DNA of 64,000 nt, from NCBI GenBank assembly GCA_963745675.1, contig CAVUYM010000013.1:310001-374000 (forward strand), given 5' to 3'. Every line of letters starts with the position of its first letter. Position 1 is the stretch's first letter. This document shows positions 18,500-29,049 of this stretch, in pieces. The notes below the pieces were generated by a model. The model made no database searches. It saw only the letters and a list, made by a program, of their open reading frames with translations, and was not told the DNA's origin. The translations under genes were made by a program, and so were the position numbers. The stretch comes from JAUIIK01 sp963745675 (GTDB lineage Bacteria > Chloroflexota > Chloroflexia > Thermomicrobiales > CFX8).

Positions 18500-20118
18500 G
18501 CGCCGGGATGCCGGCCGGACATGGTGTTGCCGAGCGGGTGAATTACCTCTGTGATCAGGCGATGGTTGCAGTGCATGGTACAGAGCTTGCCGGGCAGATC
18601 ACGGAGATTCGCCAGCGTATGAGCGAGCCGTTGCGTGTGGCTATAGCCGGGCGGGTCAAAGCAGGCAAGTCAACGCTGCTTGAATGCGCTCGTTGGCGAG
18701 CGGCTCGCTCCGACTGACGCCGGGGAATGCACCAAGGTGGTCAGCTGGTATCGCCAGGGTTTCGGTTACGAGGTGCGCGCAACGCTGACGAATGGCGAAT
18801 CGCGCGAGCTGCGCTTTCGGCGGGACGATGGCCGGCTCGATATCAACCTCGGGCGTCTTACGATCGAAGAGATTGACCGCATCGATGTCGCCTGGCCTTC
18901 GTCAAATCTGGCGCGGGCTACATTGATCGATACCCCGGGTCTGGCTTCGCTCTCGCGCGGCGCGTCGGTACGCACCCACGATTTCCTGGCGTTGGACGAC
19001 GAAGACCGGCAGAGCGATGCCGACGCGGTGCTCTATCTGATGCGCCACATGCACCGCCGGGATGCTGAATTTCTGGAAGCGTTTCTGGATGATTCGCTGG
19101 CGAACACTTCGCCGGTGAATGCTATTGCCGTGTTGTCGCGTGCCGACGAGATTGGCGCGGGGCGGCCGGATGCGCTGGAGTCTGCGGCCAATATCGCCAA
19201 ACGCTATGGCGAGGACGAACGGGTGCAGGCGCTCTGCGTCAGCGTTTTGCCGGTGGCCGGGCTACTGGCCGAGACCGGTGCGACGATGCAGGAACACGAA
19301 GCGGCCTCCCTGCGAGCCCTCGCTGCGATCGATGAAGGCGACCTGCGCAGCATGCTGTTGTCGGTCGATCGTTTTCTGGAGCCGGAGACGAGCGATCTGT
19401 TAGTTGAAACGCGGCACGAGCTGCTCGAGCGACTGGGATTGTTTGGTGTCCGCTTGATGATTCGAGAAGATTCGAACGGGGGAGGCGCAGTCTGCGGTCG
19501 ATCTCTCACGTATTCTGATCGATGCTTCGGGGCTAGAAGAGTTGCGGGGATTGCTCGAAGCAGCATTTCGCCGCCCGGGCGTTGGCGCTCAAAGGGCGCT
19601 CGGCACTGGCATCGCTGCGCAGCTGTGCCAGCGATCTGGCAGAACTCGATCGCAACGCCGCCCGACGGCTGCTGGGTGAGATCGAACAGGTTGAAGCCTC
19701 GACCCACGCCTTCGCCGAGTTGCGCCTGCTCCACATGATGCTGACCGCACAGATCAAGCTGAATGACGATGAACAGGCAGAGATTAGCCGCTTGACCGGC
19801 GGCGGGACGTTGGAGCAGCGGGCCGGCCTCGATCCGGACGCGAGCGACGAGGAGATCCGTAAGGTTGCTCTTGAGGGCATCGGTCGATGGCGGCAACGCG
19901 CATCGAGCCCGCTACTCGATCGCGCGCAAGCCGATGCCTTCGAGATCGCGGCCCGCTCGTATGAGGGTATTTATGCGAGGCGTTGCGGAGTAGGGATGTG
20001 GACGATAATCGCACGCGGGATGCGCTCACCTGCTTCGATTCACAGGTTATTCATTGAAACGTTGCTACCCTCCTGTAAAGCGCGATACAGCCTCGATGTC
20101 AATTGGTCGCTACACTAG
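18496..20118 (+). CDS. Bacterial dynamin-like GTPase B (frameshifted)
   Basis: Partner of dynamin A, overlapping it by 4 bases. P-loop GRVKAGKSTLL is at about residue 54. The frame shifts at 18679, where one extra T in CTGCTTGAATGCG breaks the expected LLNALVGE. G3 IDTPGLASLSRG (about 18930) and the G4-like VLSRADE (about 19135) follow. Further +1 shifts lie near 19480 (a run of five G) and 19575. The last section (GRWRQRASSPLLDR ... EIAARSYEGIY) is typical of the second member of paired dynamins in Actinobacteria. About 540 residues if repaired. No obvious hydrophobic hairpin, so it may depend on dynamin A for membrane contact. The last 50 residues are less family-like. Confidence 0.82.
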
Positions 20119-20153
20119 AGCGTAGCGAACGAACTTTGGACGGAGGTAGGGCG

Positions 20154-20687
20154 ATGCAGCGTAATCGACAGCCGCAACGCGAAGAGGAACCGGCAGTGAC
20201 GTTTGAACTGGAAGAAGCGCCTCGCAGCCAGAGCCGTGGCCAGATGGGTGTATTTGGCGCCGCAGCCGTGGCTGGAGCTGGATTAGTCTCGAGTGCGGCA
20301 GCAGCCGAACAAGGCGACTCTCTCGATGTCTTCGATCTATTGCATGATGCGGCAGATCAATCTGGAGATGTGCCAGTGACGAGCTTCGAAGAGTTGACTG
20401 CTGCGGAATCTCACTCTGCATTTCCTCCTATCGAATTTGCGAACATCACCGCATTGGACGTCGATGCAGGCGTCGATGGATTTGCGGGAACCGAGTCGAT
20501 GTTCGGGGCCTCCGCTGAAGTAGGTGGCGGATTCGTGCTGGATGACGTTACTGGCGATGAAGCCTTCGGTGTGCCCGACATAGATATCGACATCGAACCC
20601 GTTTCCGATTCATTGCTGGATGTTGATGATCTGGGAGAAGATCACGATACGGACCTGGACGATCCAGATGACCTTGACCCGGATTAG
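20154..20687 (+). CDS. Small acidic protein with Ala/Gly-rich hydrophobic segment, dynamin-associated
   Basis: Not recognised. 177 residues from the ATG at 20154, preceded by GGAGGTAGGGCG. A charged N-terminus (about 35 residues) is followed by a hydrophobic Ala/Gly segment (VFGAAAVAGAGLVSSAAAA), then DSLDVFDLLHDAADQSGDVP and a strongly acidic tail ending DDPDDLDPD. The SLDVF...SGDVP block closely matches ALDVF...SGDLP in the giant protein that follows, so the two share a module. It lies 35 bases after dynamin B on the same strand, which suggests one operon. The hydrophobic stretch could be a short membrane anchor. Function unknown. Confidence 0.65.
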   Translation: MQRNRQPQREEEPAVTFELEEAPRSQSRGQMGVFGAAAVAGAGLVSSAAAAEQGDSLDVFDLLHDAADQSGDVPVTSFEELTAAESHSAFPPIEFANITALDVDAGVDGFAGTESMFGASAEVGGGFVLDDVTGDEAFGVPDIDIDIEPVSDSLLDVDDLGEDHDTDLDDPDDLDPD

Positions 20688-20962
20688 ATCGCGCAGCAGC
20701 TATTTTGGTCTGAGATCGTCTACGAACCATTGCTTATCACCTTCTATTCCGTGTCTTGTATTGCAATTGACAGTCCGGGCGTCAACTGCGGCTCCGGCGA
20801 ATCCCTCATTTCTCCCTATCGTGGTATCTGGGAGAAGGGAAACCCTTTTCACGCAGTGGACAAGTGTCGCGTGCTGGCCTAGTATCGACCTAGCCTCATT
20901 GGTTTTACACATGCGGGATTGCGGAGATACCTACCGGCGCGAAAACTGGAAGGATCGATTTC

Positions 20963-23900
20963 ATGATGTTCGATGAAGATCAGACAAGAAGAGGCGCCGG
21001 CGAGTCGTCTTCAGAAGACGAGCCCAGAAGGGACGAACGCCGCAGCCGGGGTGCTGGCGCGGCAGCGGCCGGGGCCGCTGGAGCTGGGCTGGGAGCCGGA
21101 GCCGCGGCAGGTATCGTGGGTGGTGATGATGCGGTGGATTTTCTCCGCGAGCGCATGGGCGAAGAAACCGGTTCGGATCAGCCAGATCTCGCAGAGATAC
21201 AGGCGCGCATCGAGGCCGCTCGAACTGCCGCCCAACTGGGCGGCAGCGGAGCGGATCAAGCCTTGACGTCTTTGAGAGTCAGGCTGCGGCAGAGTCTGGC
21301 GATCTGCCGAGCGGAATTGCTGATGCTGCAGGCATCATCGGAGACGCGCTTCCACCGCTTCCAGCTATTGAAGATGCTGGTTCGCAGTCAGAATCAGAAC
21401 CTCCAGTTAGTCCGCCGACAGGCGTGCCATCGATCGGGCGTCCGAATCCCGACGATCTTGTTCCATCCGATGAGGATGCTCCCGTGCCGGGCAGACCGCC
21501 AAATTTCGGGCGGCCGCAACAGGAATCTGGCGAGGAAGTTGAGTCTGAAGCTCCGGTAGCGCCGGACGGCGCTGGTTCCGATGCTGAAGACGATGGCGCC
21601 GGGCTAGCTCCGCCAGCTGCGCCGGGCGCTCCTGCTGCTCCTTCATTCCCTGCACCTCCCAGTGGCGGTCCGCCGCCCGCTCCGGCCCCTTCAGCCGGTG
21701 GCCCCTCGGCCGGTAGCGGAATCGAAGACGATCAAGTTGTCGATGAAGCTCCTGCTCCTTCACCCGCTCCCGGGGCGAGCGTTTCGGACGATGTCGTTGC
21801 TGAGTCGCCTGCGGTCGAGGATACGCCGTCAGCCCCGGGCGCTCCTTCCGTCTCTGACGCCTCCGATGACGATAGCGTTCCGCCGCCCGTATCGGGCGCG
21901 CCGAGTGTGCCGGAGACACCGTCGGCACCGGACCCCGGCTCATCGTCGCCTTCCGATGGCACGTCGGATGATGCCGAATCGCCAGTTTCGAGTGAGCCGA
22001 GTGCTCCCTCGACATCAGACGCATCGCCAACTCCGTCGGGACCGGGCGGTTCGAACACTCCACCCGTTTCGTCGGATCCAGGGGGTTCAGACAGCTCATC
22101 TTCGGGCAGTAGTGAACCAATTCCTCCGCTGCCAAGCGGCCCGGATGCTGGCTCGTCGCCCGGAGGTGGTCCCGGCCAGGCGATCGGCTACCCCTACGTC
22201 TATGAATGGGATGACGAGGGGCACTGGGTTGACGTTGCCATGCAGAACGATCAGGGCGACGCCTATTATCTGCGCTATTACGACAATGGCTCGGTCTACT
22301 ATCTGAACCAGTACGGTGACTATGAGCAGGTCGAGGGTAACCACCTGCCGCATCTGCTCTACGTAGACGATGACGGCGTCGCCTACTTCTCGAAGATGCA
22401 GCAACAACACAACGTCTACTTCTCGCTCGACTCCTATGGCGACTTCGACTGGGTCGATTATCACGATGTTCCGAACTATGAGATGCCGCCGGATGATGAC
22501 GGCTACGAATATCCGCGCGTCGTCGAGTATGAGTACGGCGATGAGGGTTGGGCGCTGGTTGAGATGGAAGACGGCCGGCTCGTCAAGTACTACGACGAGG
22601 GCGGCGCCTACTGGGTCGACGAGTATGGCAACGAAGAAGCGTTTACGGTTTCCAGGTGCCAACACTGCTCTACGTCGATAACGATGGTGACGCCTATTTC
22701 CGCGTCTTCTCAGAGACCGAGGGCGGCTATCGTTACTACACGATCGACGTCGATGGCGGTGTCGAGTACATCCATGACTATGACGTGCCGGGCTATGAAG
22801 AGCCACCGTATGACGACCTAAACGAGTACCCGCGCACGATCGACTGGGAGGACGACGAAGGCTGGGCGATCGTCCAGGACGATGATGGTCACTACGTCAA
22901 GTATTACGAGGACGGAACCTACTTCGAAGTCGATCAGTATGGGGAACAACTACCGCCGAATGGTTCATATGGCTACCTCGGCCAGTTGCTCTATGTCGAC
23001 GACGACGGCAATGCGTACTTCCGAGGCGGTGAAGAGGGCAGCTACAACTACTTCATGGTCGACCACGACGGCGGCATGGAGTACGTTCAATATGAGGAGA
23101 TCCCTGGCTACGAAGACTTAGATCCCCCGACTGATGGGCATATCCCGTATTTCTTCGATGTCTATCCTAACGTGGTGGTCCAGATACAAGAGCCCGATGG
23201 CGAACCAATCTTTGCCAACGGCACCTATCAGCAGACCTACAACGACGGCCAGATCGTCGTCACCTGGTCCCAGGAAGGCGGCCCGTATCATGTTCGCTAT
23301 TACAGCGAAGAAAATGCGGGCGGCTACCTCCAGTTGGACGTGACCTATGACGTTGATACGTACAGCTATGAAACGCACGTCTATCCGTACGACTACTTCG
23401 ACCACATCGAAGAAGACTTCGAACTTCAGCCGATCGATCACTACGTCGACTATGCCTACCTCGGAGTCCCGTACGACAATATGGAGATCTCGAACAACGA
23501 GGTCGAGTACTACTGGTACGACGAGGACGGTGATCTAGTACAGAAGACAACTGTCGATCGCGTAACCGGTGAGGTCACATACCAGTACGACGATCTATAT
23601 ATCCACGTTGACCAGAACGGATACGAGACCTACGACGGCAACCCGGACCCGAATTGGATGCCGCCGGAAGGCTACGAACCGCCGGCTGACGATCTCTATC
23701 CGCCCTATGGGATGCCGCCCTACCTGGTCTTCGGCGAGGGCTACGATTACGAGATGCAGTATCTCGACCCGGACGAAGCGGGTTACGAGCTGCTAAGTGC
23801 CACGCCTGCCGACGACCCGACGCAGTGGCAGTACATCGGCCCGAATGGCGAGCGGGTGATCGTTAGCCAGTTGGACGAATACACCTACCAGTACGTCTGG

Positions 23901-26900
23901 CAGACCGACCCGAACGCTCCTCCAGGCCAATGGGAGATGGTGATGAACGTCACCACCGATCAGTATGGCAACTATGTCTCCTACGAGGCGGTCGACGGCG
24001 AATACTACGACGAGTACTACGAGCCAGTTGAGGACTATGGTGGCGTCATTCCGGAGGGCGCCCCGCCGTACTTCGGCGATGAGCAATGGGTGAATCCGGA
24101 GCAGGACAACCACTTCGAGTTCGATTCTGCTGAGACAGATGCAAATGGCGCGGTTCACTACCTCTACACTGCCGACTTCGACGACAATGGTGACATCGAC
24201 TACAAGATCGACGTCATTCAGTATCCAGATGGTCATGTCGAGGTCGAATACCACAGCACCGAGTACGGTCACGAGGCGACCTATGAGATCATCACCCAGC
24301 CCAATGGTTACTACGGATCGTACGTTCCGACGTACTACGTCGACGATCCTCAGGGTGTGCCTGAGTACGAACCGGAAGACGGGGACTATCCACGCATCAT
24401 CGACTGGGACGCTGGTGAGAACTGGGTCATCCTCGATATCGACAACGGCATGCACGTCAGGTACGACGATTACCGTCCGCCGTATTTTGTCGATGAGCAG
24501 GGGAACGAGATCACGGGTCAAGGCACGCCTGGAGGCTCCGGGCATCTGATCAGCGTCGATCTGAATGGCAATGCCTACTTCCAGAGCGGCGAAGACTACT
24601 ACGTGATCGGTTCCGGCGGGGGCTTTGTGGAAGTCGAGCCCAACGATATTCCGGGGTATGACTACGAAGCGCTACCGCCCGATGACTACGAATACCCGCG
24701 CACCATCCAGTGGGATGCCCACGATGGCTGGGCGATTGTCGAAGATGAGAATGGCTATCACTACAAGCTGTACGAGGATGGCGGCGCATACTTCGTTGAT
24801 CAGTATGGCAACGAAACGCCGACGGGTGACTATTACGTGCCGGAACTGGTGCAGGTTGACGCGGCGGGCAACGCCTATATGCGCCAGGGTGATCCGGGCA
24901 ACTACAGCTACGCCGTCATCGACCAGGACGGTGGTTATGAGCCCATCGATGTGGGCGACATCCCTGACTACGATCCCGATGCTGACGTTGTAGATGAGTA
25001 CTACGAGGCCGACTGGGCGGAGCATTACGACCCGAACTACGGCTACGAGCACCCCTACGACCTCTATGGCCAGCCGGATCCGCCGGGTGAGAATCAGGAT
25101 CCGCATGTGTACACCTATGGTGGTGGCCGGGCGATGGTCGTCCACAATGAAGATGGCAGCGAGACGATTACCTGGTACTCCGAGGGCGGGTATCAGAACG
25201 GCTATGTTGAGTATCAGGCGACGGTCGAGTATGAGGGTGGCCAATGGGTTACCGAGTCGGTTGCGCTACCGACTGACCAGATCCCTGTCTATGGTATCTG
25301 GCCTGTCGAAGGTTCACCGGTCTATGACCCCTATCATCCCGATGCTCCCTGGGGTGAACCGGAATCGGTCACGATTCTCGAAGACCGCGTGATTGCGATC
25401 TGGAACACCGACGAGGGCCAAATCCGCTCCGAGTGGTATCGCGATGGTTCGCATGCCCGAGAGGTGACCTACCCGGACGGACTGGTCATTAGTTGGAGTG
25501 GAGACACCTGGGAGTACGATGTTCCGGAAGACTGGACGCCACCGGACTACGACGGAGTCGAGCCTGATTCGGACATGGATGCCGATGGCCCTGAAGGAGT
25601 CGACTTGGAGGACATCACACCGCCGGTAGACCTTCCGGATCTCGGCGGTGATGCCCAAATGGGTGAACGTGTAATCAATTGGAATGCAGACCCGGACAAC
25701 GCCTGGGTGCAGATTCTAAGCGAGGACGGGCAGAGCATCTACGAGTACCACCTGGACGAGCGGGACTATATCGTGCGTGATGCTGAGACGGGAGAGGTGA
25801 CCTTCAACTCGGCAGATGGCGGCCTCCCGGTACTGGCGCCGCGTCTCGTCTATGTCAGTTCGGCTAACGGCACAGCCACATTCGAAGACCCTTATGGCAA
25901 TGAGTACTATCAAATCGACACGTACGGGTATCGTACCGAGATCGATGCCGCGGATGTGCCTACATACGAGATGAATGAAGACGAGAATCAGCCCGAAGAC
26001 GAGCCTCTGGAAGAAGCAGTACCGGTTGATGACCCTGCTGACGAGACCGGGCCCGAGCCGTGGACTGACCATCTCTCGGCCTATTGGAATCTCGAGATCG
26101 GGACGGGCCAGCACGAAAACTTCTATAACCCCGAGGCAGAGGGACAATACGTCGAATACGATCTGGTGTCGGAGAATGCGACTGAGCGTGTCTACGTCGA
26201 TCAGTTCGGCCAGTACGTCCGGATCGTCGACGATGGGGGCGGGAACTACACCTTCTCCTGGGGTGAGGATCTGGCCAACCCGGATCTGGTGATGGGCGTG
26301 CCGTACGAGGGCGATCCGGTAATCGAGTACACCAGCATCGGCGTCGTCGATCCATGGGATGAGGAAGCAGCTCTCGTCGACGATGAGCCCATGGCCGAGA
26401 TGGAGCCGATTGGCCCGGAGTACTACGTCAGTGGCGACTACCAGAACCCGAACTACCTGGAAGCTGAGCGAGTTGACGGTGCCTGGTCATATTACGAAAA
26501 CAACACGATCGCGGTGCAGGATCACTATGACGGCACCGAGACAGTGATGTACGGCGACGGCCAGGGTAACTATGACATGGTCTTTACGCGTAATGCCGCG
26601 ACCGGCGAAGTCATCGAGATGGTCTACTGGCCGGACGGCGGCATTGGCGTCGATGAGGAAGTCGACACGAACGGATCAGCTGCGGAGATTGTTGAAGAAA
26701 TCGATCCCTCTCAGCTTGCGGACGCTGACTCGCTCGAGACTGAGGGCGAAGACCCGGAAGCTGACGCTGATGGGGAGCCATCTGATGATCCAGATGACCA
26801 GGAAGATCTCCAGTTCTTGACAGAAGAAGAGGTCCAGACTGCGGAAGCAGCTGGCGAGGAACCACTGGAATTCAATGGCCCTGAGATTGATGGCACGGAG

Positions 26901-27095
26901 GGCTCGGACGAGTTTGCGAGCGATGATGCGCCCGAAGAGCTTGAGCCGGTCGAGATCGCTCAGCCCGAACCACTCGAGGCTTTGGAAGATATCGATCCGA
27001 TCACGTCGGCTGCGTTGGATGAAGCCGACCTGTCCGATGACGGCTTCGATGACGATCTGGACGACGATGACGATGATGACGGCAGCGGCTTCTAA
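20963..27095 (+). CDS. Giant Tyr/Asp-rich repeat protein, dynamin-associated (two frameshifts)
   Basis: Not recognised; about 2040 residues if repaired at 21263 and 22655. Start at 20963 follows GGAAGGA. Parts in order: charged N-terminus; Ala/Gly-rich hydrophobic segment (residues 30-55); the ALDVF...SGDLP module; a Pro/Ser/Asp-rich disordered stretch (21424-22170); a very long Tyr/Asp/Glu-rich region; and an acidic tail ending in seven Asp and GSGF. Six copies of a two-part unit of about 102-107 residues are visible from roughly 22189, 22507, 22824, 24384, 24690 and 25664. The first part is like EYPRTIDWEDDEGWAIV...YGNE, the second like LLYVDDDGNAYF...DIPGYE. The middle (23130-24330) is diverged YD-like sequence. 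No signal peptide or catalytic motif. Possibly a calcium-binding or scaffold protein working with the dynamins; this is inference. Confidence 0.8.
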
Positions 27096-27122
27096 GCCGT
27101 AGCGATCCGAATCGGTCAGACG

Positions 27123-27160
27123 ACGAAGCCCCGGAGCAGCGCTCCGGGGTTTCGTTCTCT
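27123..27160. terminator. Bidirectional intrinsic terminator
   Basis: A 15-bp stem (ACGAAG CCCCGGAGC against GCTCCGGGG TTTCGT, loop AGC) 28 bases after the giant gene's stop and at the 3' end of the convergent SnoaL-like gene. T-rich on the plus side and A-containing on the other, so it can end both transcripts. It closes the dynamin operon. Confidence 0.8.
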
Positions 27161-27614
27161 ATGCGGTTTGCGGCCGGCCATGGGAACGCTGCGGCGTGCC
27201 GGGTGACAGAGAGATGTGCGTGTGAATCGCGAGCCAGGGGCTTGCGGTGTTGTCGCGAACGAAGAGTACGGTGGCGCGTCCGGGACGTTCGTAAGGCGAG
27301 CCGTCCTCATGGAAGCCGGTTGAGGTCCAGGGGGTGATGCCCCAGGCTTGCAGACCATCGGACGATATGCCGCAGATGAGATGCTCGGTCGCGAAGTGGA
27401 AATCAGCGATGGTGCCCCAGATCGAGCGCCATTGCTGTTGTTCGAGGGCTTCGAGGCCGCGGACATACTCCATGTAGGTGCCGAAGCCGACGACCTCGGG
27501 ATGGAAGAGCTTGCGAGCGGATTCGAAATCTACAGCGGCGACGTAGCCACTCCACTCATCGAACCAGGCTTTGATCTCTAGCTTCTGATCGGGCGTTGCG
27601 AGTTCATCAAGCAT
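27159..27614 (-). CDS. SnoaL/NTF2-like (ketosteroid isomerase fold) protein
   Basis: 151 residues forming one NTF2-like domain: N-terminal helix LEIKAWFDEWSGYVAAVD, the typical FHPEVVGFGTYMEYVRGLEA segment, then a sheet ending in HTHISLSPG. Members of this DUF4440/SnoaL-like group act as small isomerases, dehydratases or simple binding proteins; nothing here fixes the reaction. The start at 27614 follows AGGAACGAGG. A single gene with its own convergent terminator. Confidence 0.75.
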   Translation of the reverse strand: MLDELATPDQKLEIKAWFDEWSGYVAAVDFESARKLFHPEVVGFGTYMEYVRGLEALEQQQWRSIWGTIADFHFATEHLICGISSDGLQAWGITPWTSTGFHEDGSPYERPGRATVLFVRDNTASPWLAIHTHISLSPGTPQRSHGRPQTA

Positions 27615-27665
27615 GTCCTCGTTCCTTCCTCGGCTCCCGTCGAGTAGTCTTTGTGATTCTTGGCA

Positions 27666-28418
27666 TTAATCGGTCACGCTTGTGGCAGCGCCTTCTTCCT
27701 GCACTGCTTTGCGCGGAGATTCGCCTGCAGCGACTCTGGCACGCGCCGTAGCCAGGGCTGCCTCACGGGCCCGGCGATTGATCCAGTAGCTGACACCGAG
27801 AACGACGCCGGTTATCGCCGCGATGATAATAATCTCAACTGGCAAACTCGGTGAGAAGATATTGTGAACTTTTTCGTCTTCGAAAAACATTCGTGCGGCT
27901 GTTACGACGAGAATGCCGGAACCGATGTAGTTGAGTATCGGGTAGGAGTCGATCGCCCGCGCGATGAGGCTACTCCCGAAGAGCAGAGGTGGTATCGAAA
28001 AGACAAGTCCAAAGATGAGCAGGCCGATATGACCGTCTGCCGCGCCGCCGATGGCCAGGATGTTGTCAAGGCTCATGACGAAGTCAGCCATCATGATCGT
28101 TTGCAGGGCCTGGCGCAACGATCCGGCAGCGGCAATTTCATGTTCGTGCTCAGCCGGTTGCAAAAGTTTGAAGGCGATATAAATCAGGAGGAAGGCTCCT
28201 CCAGCCTGAATCAGTGGAATGTTGAGTAGCAGTGCCGCGAGAATAGTGAAGATGATTCTGAGGACAATTGCGCCAGCCCCGCCCCAGATGATCGCCTGGC
28301 GACGTTGGCTGGCAGGCAGGCGACTGGCCGCCAGACCGATAACGACGGCGTTGTCTCCGGAGAGGACGATGTTGATAGCAATGATGCTGGCGAGTTGCCC
28401 GATAAAACCAAAATCCAA
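27666..28418 (-). CDS. TerC/YjbE-family integral membrane protein
   Basis: Seven-helix TerC-family transporter, known in other bacteria for manganese export or metal loading of secreted proteins. The two diagnostic motifs are present: SGDNAVVIGLA (about residue 20) and its internal repeat SLDNILAIGGAADGH (about 122), each with the paired Asp-Asn in a membrane helix. 250 residues is usual. TTG start at 28418, preceded by GGAG at 8 bases. I looked for a manganese (yybP-ykoY) riboswitch upstream and did not see one; the upstream region is taken by transposase debris. Confidence 0.85.
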   Translation of the reverse strand: MDFGFIGQLASIIAINIVLSGDNAVVIGLAASRLPASQRRQAIIWGGAGAIVLRIIFTILAALLLNIPLIQAGGAFLLIYIAFKLLQPAEHEHEIAAAGSLRQALQTIMMADFVMSLDNILAIGGAADGHIGLLIFGLVFSIPPLLFGSSLIARAIDSYPILNYIGSGILVVTAARMFFEDEKVHNIFSPSLPVEIIIIAAITGVVLGVSYWINRRAREAALATARARVAAGESPRKAVQEEGAATSVTD

Positions 28419-28498
28419 CAGGGAGTCTCCAGTTTCGATGATTCGAAAGCGTCATAGTTGCAGGTGAATTCTATCTGGTCGCGAGTCCGAGAGTTTCC

Positions 28499-28577
28499 CC
28501 TCACAGCGCGACGCGGCTGCCTCGCCCTCTCTCACAGTTGCGCCGCGCTGCGCGGAGAGAAGGAGAGGAAGAGGGGT
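28499..28577. repeat. Degenerate family A-like palindromic sequence
   Basis: CGCCCTCTCTCACAG, a GC-rich centre with CGCGCTGCGCGG, then AGAGAAGGAGAGG. It resembles the family A repeats with many changes, and sits exactly where the transposase homology at 28593 stops. Confidence 0.4.
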
Positions 28578-28592
28578 CGCCGGGTGCGGGAG

Positions 28593-28908
28593 GCGGTGAA
28601 ACCCAGGTACCGGAATGGGCAAACTAGCAATGACACACTGACGGTCGAGCGCCAGATCGAACTGGTCCAGCAGATGCTGCCGTAGCCGATTGAGTGTGCC
28701 CATCAGATCGCGGCGACGGCGTTTCGGCAGCTGTGGGAAGCGGCCAGGATAGTCACGGAAGGCGAATAGCAGGTGCGTTTCCTGATCCCAGCCACGGCAA
28801 TCGCCAACGACCACCATTGTGAGTAGTTCGCGGTGGTGCAACCGCCTGCAAGGCATCGTCGATGATGACGCAGACAGCGAGACAGAAATCGGCGAAGCTG
28901 ATTATCAT
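28593..28908 (-). pseudogene. IS982-type transposase remnant (N-terminal third)
   Basis: Reads MIISFADFCLAVCVIIDDAL from 28908 and, after a frame change near 28850, HRELLTMVVVGDCRGWDQET ... FRDYPGRFPQLPKRRRRDL ... CVIASLPIPVPGFHR. This is the N-terminal block of IS982-family transposases (which read LSDSEVLTMVVVGEFLGWDQ at the same place). Homology ends at about 28593, in palindromic repeat sequence. The remaining two thirds, with the catalytic residues, are missing, so the copy is dead. No terminal repeats seen. Confidence 0.72.
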
Positions 28909-29049
28909 CAGAACACCTCTTCGGTTGCAATCGGCTGCTTTCATACTGCACCGATAGCCATCTGAAGGGGAATTCGTCAATCAACTAGCACAGGGGCCTA
29001 CTATGGTCAGACAAGCATCCGCGTGAGATAAGAACTGGAGGGGGCTGCT

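Noticed and set aside
22096..24545. Long minus-strand open frames rich in Val and Ile beneath the giant gene
   Set aside because: They are mirror translations of GAC/TAC-rich codons (GTC, GTA) and have no start signals.
28419..28592. Manganese riboswitch upstream of terC
   Set aside because: I looked for the yybP-ykoY core on the minus strand and found only repeat and transposase debris.
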